Assembly (NCBI GenBank): GCA_025201845.1
Contig: MU604077.1
Coordinates: forward strand, 1 to 11,092
DNA length: 11,092 nt
Direction: 5' to 3'
From: Martensiomyces pterosporus
Lineage: Eukaryota > Kickxellomycota > Kickxellomycetes > Kickxellales > Kickxellaceae
Of this stretch, positions 6,438 to 11,092 are shown piece after piece. A model generated the notes under the pieces. It saw only the letters and a list, made by a program, of their open reading frames with translations. It was not told the origin of the DNA and ran no database searches. Each line of letters starts with the position of its first letter. Positions within the stretch are counted from its first letter, which is position 1. The translations under genes and the position numbers were made by a program.

Positions 6438-7187
6438 TTAGTACTTTGGTGCATAGGTGAAGCTCGTGCATGAGTCCGAGCCGTAGGTGTCGGTGGGGAT
6501 GTAGGTGGCAGCGTCCTGGACGTTGAACCAGGCCCAGATCTCGCTCAGGGCGCCGCTAGAGCAGTGGATAACAACGTCAATGCCAAGCACGCTCTTGATG
6601 GCAGCCTTGAAGTCAGAGGCATAGAAGGTCTGGCCAGCAGTTGGAACAATGCCCTGGCTAGCAAGAGCTGAGTAATAGTCGTACTGGCTACGCAGACCAA
6701 TGACGGTGCTGAAGTAGTCGTTGACATCCTCATACTGGATGTAGTTGGCGTAGCACGAGGGGTTCAGGGTGGTCACGCAGGTTCCGTGCTTCGACCACTC
6801 GTGCGACCAGAATGAGTTGTTGTCGCCGGTGTACGATGACCAGTAGGTGTTCATCTGGTCATAGAGAGTGGAGTTGTAGTTCTGGACAATGGTGGCAACG
6901 TTCGAGTACACGCGGGAGGAATCGCAGCCAGTGCTGCCAGTCTGGCCACCAGTGCAGGTATCGGGCCAGAGACCATGGAGAGTGAACTGATCAGCAGGAC
7001 CCAGGCCGTTGTACCACTGCTGGACGAGGACAACGAGGCCATAGGTGGGGGCACAGCAGGAACTAAGACCCTGGGAGGACGCCTGGCAGGAGATGGCGCC
7101 GGAAGGGCAGCTCTGGGCAGTGACAGCACCCGAAGCGAGCAGGGCGGCGGCTGACGACAAGAGGAGAGCCTTTGCAGATACAAGCAT
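6438..7187 (-). CDS. Secreted ribonuclease T2 (RNase Rh type)
   Basis: 249 residues, complete. It cleaves single-stranded RNA through 2',3'-cyclic phosphates, probably outside the cell or in the vacuole, for phosphate and nucleotide scavenging. Residues 1-24 are a signal peptide (cleavage near Ala24-Gln25). Both family motifs are present: HGLWPD at 71-76 and HEWSKHGTC at 129-137, giving catalytic His71, Glu130 and His134. The 63-residue gap between the two catalytic histidines equals that of Rhizopus RNase Rh (His46, His109), and Asp76 matches its adenine-binding Asp51. Ten cysteines (27, 34, 44, 45, 78, 88, 137, 145, 209, 240) follow the RNase Rh spacing within two residues, predicting five disulfides. 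Glycosylation sequons are at Asn105 and Asn123. The frame is open to 7295, but the Met at 7187 starts the signal peptide, and the upstream Met lies where transcription would begin after the TATA box at 7324-7330. Nothing is missing, so the enzyme is probably active. Confidence 0.96.
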   Translation of the reverse strand: MLVSAKALLLSSAAALLASGAVTAQSCPSGAISCQASSQGLSSCCAPTYGLVVLVQQWYNGLGPADQFTLHGLWPDTCTGGQTGSTGCDSSRVYSNVATIVQNYNSTLYDQMNTYWSSYTGDNNSFWSHEWSKHGTCVTTLNPSCYANYIQYEDVNDYFSTVIGLRSQYDYYSALASQGIVPTAGQTFYASDFKAAIKSVLGIDVVIHCSSGALSEIWAWFNVQDAATYIPTDTYGSDSCTSFTYAPKY

Positions 7188-7323
7188 TTGAGAAAGACGT
7201 GGCGGTGTTGGCGGGATAAATCGAACGAGGCTGTGCTTGAAGTCGCTTGCTGGGTGGCCAAAGGCAATTGCTGTTTGTGTGTGATGGTATGACACGGACG
7301 AAGGGTATGGAAATGCCAGCTCA

Positions 7324-7330
7324 TTTTATA
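7324..7330 (-). promoter_or_regulatory. TATA box (TATAAAA) of the RNase T2 gene
   Basis: A consensus TATAAAA lies on the minus strand 137 bp before the chosen ATG at 7187. It is the best TATA box in the window together with the one at 1273-1280. Confidence 0.65.
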
Positions 7331-8230
7331 CTGCTAGAGGGCCAGGTTACTTCTCGGTCTGCGACTGCTCTCTCGTATGAATGATAAGGGTGCACGCATC
7401 CACTGTTTGCAGCACCTTGTTGGCTCTTTCTACGGTTGTGCAGGATCACCTGCCCATTTTGCATATTGACGTCGTCTTGCTGTAGGTTCTACTTTCACAT
7501 TCACAGGTCGCTGCATCTCGCACCTCACCTTTTTCTGCCCCGTCCGTCTTCCATCAAGTTTTGCCGCATACGTGCCACATACTAGCATGGCCACGTGTGT
7601 GGGCCTAGCGCTCAAGTGAACGAAGAGACCATTGGAGCCCCTCTTTTCTTCTATCTCAGGTTTTATTCAAGGGACCACGGCTTCAATTCCAACCTATGAG
7701 AACGAACAATTCCAGCTCGTTTCCAAATACCATGCACCGAGCTACACTTGGACAAAAGTCAATCCCTTTACTCCAACTCTCTTGCCAATGCCAGGGGCTG
7801 TGACTCCAATAATTACAATAAACGGCGGCCATTTTGTTTCAAACGCGCACTCTTCACCGCCTTTTCCGGCCAGAAGGATTTTGCATGCTTTGCACACAAG
7901 TTCGCAAGGCTGGTGGGAACATTTGGACAATCATGTTCTAGTCTTGTAACACGTGCATCATTGCGGTGCGTCGATAAGCTGTTTTGGCAATGAAAGCTCT
8001 ATTATCTGTGTACGCTGTCAGTGCAACGACAGACCCTTCTCGGGACGGGTTGTCACGTTCAGCGAGACGGAGAATTTCTCCAACGCTGATGCGCATACTC
8101 ATTTTGTATGCACGACGTTTCTGTTTAGTGTTTGCGGTCTATAAACAGCAGGCGCTTATTGAATTCCCAAATGGACGTGGTTTGGGTCTGGGTTGCCAAT
8201 TGTGTCTTGTATGATGTGGTATGTGTCTTA
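7331..8230. other. Intergenic region between the RNase T2 gene and the RTA1-like relic
   Basis: No confident gene. Several open frames of 60-105 codons occur on both strands (for example plus 7632-7949 and 7953-8144), but none shows a domain, signal peptide or biased composition. No tRNA, transposase fragment or terminal repeat was recognised. It could hold unrecognised relic sequence, since it borders a pseudogene. Confidence 0.45.
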
Positions 8231-8565
8231 ATGGGAATGCCAATTCAGCCCCACATTTGACACAAGTGTGCTGGAACATCCGAGCAGGCTTATCGATGCA
8301 GCCGTTTGTCCCAAATGGAGCGGAAGCTGTGGTTTGATATACTGCTGGTGCAGCATTGGATGGTGGTCGGAGGTAGTCGGATGTGGACAATGTCCAGTGG
8401 ATTACCTATGCATGCGGACACGCTGGTGCTTCCTTTTTGTGTTGGGATATATGTGGGTGTGTTTCCAGAATAATAGCTCTGGCAGCAAATCTGAATCGCG
8501 CATGAAATCAATCTCCGCACTAATATCATAATTAGGACAAGCAGCTCAAATAGAGATAGCAATGC

Positions 8566-8962
8566 ATTGCACACTGTGGGCCAGGTCTGGTACTGTTGGA
8601 CAGTGCCAAATGGAAAACTGAAGCATGTGTGGCAACGCAATTTCCACTCGTTGGGCATGCTGTTCAGCTGGCCCCTTTTGCATCTTTTCTGCCAATCGTC
8701 GCTTATGTACACATGTGCCCCAGGCACATTGCCATCTTGGCTGCTGTTGCCTCATAGCTGAACTCTATCTACCGAGACGCAGCTTGCTGGTAGGTATGGT
8801 GAAAGGTTCTACAGCACCGGGTGGGCATTCTGTGTTTTAGACGCAGTGTTCGCCCTCATGGCATTAGCCATCTATATCGTGTTCTTCTTACAGCACCACT
8901 TCCAAAGAGTGTTGCACGGTAAACAGGGCCGTGCTGTGTCTCAGAGTGAGAAGGTAAGATAA
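8566..8962 (+). pseudogene. Decayed RTA1-like gene, C-terminal half
   Basis: A diverged copy of the intact RTA1-like gene at 9859-10695, same strand. From 8641 one frame reads FPLVGHAVQLAPFASFLPI, against intact VALIGLTIQLVFFAAFFAI. It continues through a shortened loop to a TAG stop (8755-8757) where the intact gene has Tyr, then reads LNSIYR against intact LRSVYR. About 2 bases are then lost (8776-8785), shifting to another frame that reads AGRYGERFYSTGWAFCVLDA against ADGYGGKIYSAEWAFYVFDT. This runs through the last helix (HHFQR against HNFQR) to TAA at 8960-8962. Hand alignment of 34 codons in the last part gives 67 of 102 bases and 14 of 34 residues identical. An intron cannot explain the lesions: removing the possible 8707-8757 intron deletes helix 6 and leaves the frameshift. 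The N-terminal half should lie at about 8231-8560; ATGs at 8231 and 8237 are correctly placed, but similarity there is too weak to claim. Confidence 0.8.
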
Positions 8963-9834
8963 GATGTATTTCCCTAAGTTCCTGGCCGTTGTCGGCCATA
9001 AGACTAATAAACTGTGAAAGTAAACTCCTAAAGTCACGTGTGTTGATCACCGCGTAACAAAGAGTACCTGCAATTGAGAGTGACCCAGAAAATGAAGAGA
9101 CGCTCTTGGTTGACAAACAAGCATGACTTACATGTGGGTGGATAATGCCATCACCGCCATCAGTGTGTGTAGCTGGTAGCATTCAAATTAAGATGCTATA
9201 TGCTAGCTGGTGCAAAGATTCTCAAGACAGCACCCCGGGTGGTCGCAGTGGCCATACTAACTGCTCGCAGTGCCAGCAGACAGGGCGTAAATTTGCTTTC
9301 TTCGATCTGAGTAAAGCAGCATACGCGTGTTACCAGAAATATGTTACATGCCAGGAAACGTGCACAGTGAATTGGATAGGGATTGGCGGGCGAGCAAGAG
9401 AGTCGAGCATGAATGTTGCTGACAAAGCAGTGCATCTCATGTATCAGCGTAGTGCCTTTGCGCGTGCAACAGATAGGAAATCACGCATGAGCCAGATCCC
9501 TTTTCTTTGCGGAGTTTTGGGCTCGCTTAATCTTTCCAATGACCCGAGTTTCCGCCCAGCACATTGCATATTTCCAAGTGTGTTGTAGGGAAATCAGTTT
9601 CATGCAAACAACAGAAAACGGGGAATGCTGCTCACCAAGGCTTGGCAAAACGCACAAGGAATATAATACATCTTGGCCCGCCGCAGTTTAGAGTAGAAAA
9701 GTCGTCGCTACCGCCATTTAAATGCCAGCGCCATTATTCTTTCTATTTGATTGAGCATCGCTCCGCAACAACCCTGCCATGCTTCCAACCCTGGAAGCCC
9801 GCAGTTTCCAGATCCACGCCTCCTTTTGGTCTCT
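8963..9834. other. Intergenic region between the RTA1-like relic and the intact RTA1-like gene
   Basis: An AATAAA at 9006-9011 follows the relic's last stop codon. The longest open frame (plus 9145-9588, 147 codons, nine Cys) has no recognisable domain, no signal peptide and no TATA box, and its length is about what chance allows in a window this size, so I do not call it. TATAATA (9662-9668) and TTTAAA (9717-9722) are possible upstream promoter elements for the RTA1-like gene. Confidence 0.45.
9006..9011 (+). terminator. AATAAA signal of the RTA1-like relic
   Basis: AATAAA lies 44 bases past the relic's final stop at 8960-8962, where a polyadenylation signal would be expected. It is probably a leftover of the once-active gene. 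Confidence 0.4.
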
Positions 9835-9841
9835 TATATAT
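9835..9841 (+). promoter_or_regulatory. TATATAT element just before the RTA1-like gene
   Basis: This TATA-like run ends 17 bp before the chosen ATG at 9859. If it placed initiation about 30 bp downstream, the transcript would begin inside the coding region. It may therefore be only an AT-rich leader, or give a leaderless or shortened transcript. Confidence 0.3.
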
Positions 9842-9858
9842 CCACCAAGTGTACGACC

Positions 9859-10695
9859 ATGAACGAGGCTATATATTATTTCACATATGTACCGACAAAT
9901 ACTGTGCCGCAGATTGCGCTGGCCGCATACTTTATTATCGGCGTCGTACTTGTGATTCAGACTGTTAGAGCACGCGCCCAGCACTGGATATTCATCCTCG
10001 CCGGCACTGCATTCGCCGAGTCTCTCGGGTACGCGTTTCGTACTGCCTGTGTCTACAACATCACGTTTGGTCTGTACGTTTTGATGGTCCTTTTCCTGCT
10101 GCTGCCGCCAAATGCCCTTGCGCTGGTGAACTACAAAACGCTGGGCATGGTGGTGAGGGAATCTGCCGCTAGTCCGCGGTGGTTCTGGCTCAGGCCCAAG
10201 TTCATCACGTGGTTCTTCTTTGCAAGCGACCTGCTGTCCATAGCCTTGCAGGGTGCCGGTGGTGGCATGTCAACACAGGAGAGCTTGCAAGACCAGGCAA
10301 AGATTGTCGCGCTAATCGGCTTGACCATCCAGCTGGTGTTCTTTGCAGCGTTTTTTGCGATTGCCATATACGTGTGGCTCAGGCCTGAGTACACCGTTGC
10401 TCCTGGCCCCAAAGACAGGGACGAAAAGTCAACCAAAAGGAAGGTGATGTCTATAGTCGTCGTCACCACCATTGTTCTCTATCTGAGATCAGTCTATCGT
10501 ATTGTGGAGTTTGCTGATGGATATGGCGGCAAAATTTACAGCGCCGAGTGGGCGTTCTATGTCTTTGACACGATCCTCATTCTCATCACATTCCTTACTT
10601 ACATGGTCTGCTTTATTGGGCACAACTTCCAAAGGGCGTCGACAGTGAGCAGCGGGGTGCACGTGGAGGAGCCAGTGCCAAAGAGCGCGCAATAA
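9859..10695 (+). CDS. RTA1-like seven-helix membrane protein (lipid-translocating exporter family)
   Basis: 278 residues, close to the family's usual length. RTA1-family proteins (yeast Rta1, Rsb1, Pug1 relatives) are fungal seven-helix plasma-membrane proteins linked to sterol-drug and 7-aminocholesterol resistance, sphingoid-base export or haem handling. Family features seen: the opening YVP motif at 10-12 before helix 1 (17-36), ESLGYAFR at 54-61 in helix 2, LLLPPNALALVNYKTLG at 80-96, SDLLSIALQGAGGGM at 123-137, QLVFFAAFFAIAIYVWLRP at 158-176, and LRSVYRIVEFADGYGG at 209-224 followed by the last helix (231-254). The C-terminal tail is short and polar. A basic loop with KDRDEKSTKRK (185-195) separates helices 5 and 6. 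The frame is open back to a Met at 9751, but I chose 9859 because it has A at -3 and leaves the usual short tail before the YVP motif. No introns are needed. It is a paralogue of the relic at 8566-8962. The substrate cannot be assigned. Confidence 0.92.
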   Translation: MNEAIYYFTYVPTNTVPQIALAAYFIIGVVLVIQTVRARAQHWIFILAGTAFAESLGYAFRTACVYNITFGLYVLMVLFLLLPPNALALVNYKTLGMVVRESAASPRWFWLRPKFITWFFFASDLLSIALQGAGGGMSTQESLQDQAKIVALIGLTIQLVFFAAFFAIAIYVWLRPEYTVAPGPKDRDEKSTKRKVMSIVVVTTIVLYLRSVYRIVEFADGYGGKIYSAEWAFYVFDTILILITFLTYMVCFIGHNFQRASTVSSGVHVEEPVPKSAQ

Positions 10696-11092
10696 GCCAC
10701 ATGTGTGCGTGGCTGGCCAGCTGGATGGTGCCCATCGATAATGCGTGGAGTTCCTAAATTAGATTCCAGCAGGCCACTGCGGGAGCTCTTTTGGCGTAAT
10801 AATTGATGCCATCTTTGCATGTGGAGCGGAAGCTCCGTGTGTCGATCTCGGCTCCTTTCTCCCATTTGCTGGAAACGGCGTTGTCCGCACTTTCCATGCG
10901 CGCAAAGCGTCGGTGTCTCCTATGGTGATTATTATTGTTGTTCACCTCAATGCCCCAAGCGTGCTCGTTTTTGGCCACTCGCTTTCTTGGCTGAAAATCG
11001 CGACAGAGAGCAAAGCGAAAATCAGTCTTTCATTTTCGCTCCCGCAAAAGCGGTTTAGTATCTTGCTTCTGCTCTTCTCTTCATCTCTTGCA
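10696..11092. other. Right-edge region after the RTA1-like gene
   Basis: No gene is supported. A small hairpin, GGAGC-GGAA-GCTCC (10823-10836, GNRA-type loop), lies about 130 bp past the RTA1-like stop codon. No AATAAA is seen; TAATAA near 10797 is a weak alternative. The last 50 bases are pyrimidine-rich and preceded by an inverted repeat (11014-11040), suggesting the promoter or leader of a plus-strand gene beyond the window. Confidence 0.4.
11014..11040. repeat. Perfect 9-bp inverted repeat at the right edge
   Basis: AGCGAAAAT (11014-11022) and ATTTTCGCT (11032-11040) are exact reverse complements around a 9-base spacer. CCGC-AAAA-GCGG follows at once, another small dyad. The GCGAAAA cores resemble cell-cycle SCB- or E2F-type sites without matching either consensus exactly. 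Confidence 0.45.

Noticed and set aside
7188..7295. Upstream Met of the RNase T2 frame
   Set aside because: It sits about 30 bp after the TATA box, where transcription would start, and it would place 36 residues before a clear signal peptide.
8139..8390. Minus-strand frame with C-x2-C-x9-H-x2-H
   Set aside because: The spacing does not fit C2H2 fingers or known zinc ribbons, and the frame is antisense to where the RTA1-like relic should begin.
8707..8757. Intron (GTAC...CATAG) that would remove the TAG stop in the RTA1-like relic
   Set aside because: It would delete helix 6, which is recognisable in this stretch, and the downstream frameshift would remain.
9145..9588. 147-codon Cys-containing plus-strand frame
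   Set aside because: About one open frame of this length is expected by chance in 11 kb; there is no signal peptide, domain or promoter.
9751..9858. Upstream Met of the RTA1-like frame
   Set aside because: The 36 extra residues are Pro/Ser-rich, and family members usually start shortly before the YVP motif.
8316..10834. 13-bp exact repeat TGGAGCGGAAGCT at 8316 and 10822
   Set aside because: A match of this length is expected about once by chance in a window this size, and the flanks do not match.
1..11092. tRNA, rRNA, CRISPR or transposon genes
   Set aside because: I looked for tRNA B-box-like motifs, regularly spaced direct repeats, transposase motifs and terminal repeats and found none that held up.

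Overview
This looks like nuclear DNA of a fungus. The protein families are fungal (an RTA1-like seven-helix membrane protein, an RNase T2 close to RNase Rh of Rhizopus, a Mae1/SSU1/SLAC1-type transporter), genes have their own TATA-like boxes and AATAAA signals, and there is no bacterial operon structure or Shine-Dalgarno pattern. The recognisable genes need no introns. The RNase and the compact layout suggest an early-diverging (zygomycete-type) fungus, but that placement is inference.

Left part (1-4083): three genes on the minus strand, about 1 kb apart, each encode a short secreted protein of extreme composition. All begin ATG-AAG-CT (Met-Lys-Leu) and a hydrophobic signal peptide. The first (578-1147) is mostly Asp/Glu with two Lys-Arg sites, the second (2148-2816) is Gly/Lys/Asn-rich with an acidic repeated tail, and the third (3775-4083) has a His/Arg-rich core. 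I recognise no family for them. A polyanion and two polycations encoded side by side is the most unusual aspect of the window.

Middle (4384-7187): a roughly ten-helix membrane protein of the SLAC1/TehA/Mae1 (TDT) type and a complete secreted RNase T2, both on the minus strand.

Right part (8231-10695): an intact RTA1-like gene on the plus strand (9859-10695). About 900 bp upstream, in the same orientation, lies a decayed RTA1-like copy (clear from about 8566 to 8962) with an in-frame stop and a frameshift. It is hidden because no single reading frame covers it.

The remaining DNA is intergenic. I see no tRNA, rRNA, CRISPR array or intact transposon. Four of the products (the three charged proteins and the RNase) are predicted to be secreted and two sit in membranes, so the region has a cell-surface/secretome flavour, but nothing in the sequence shows that they form one pathway.
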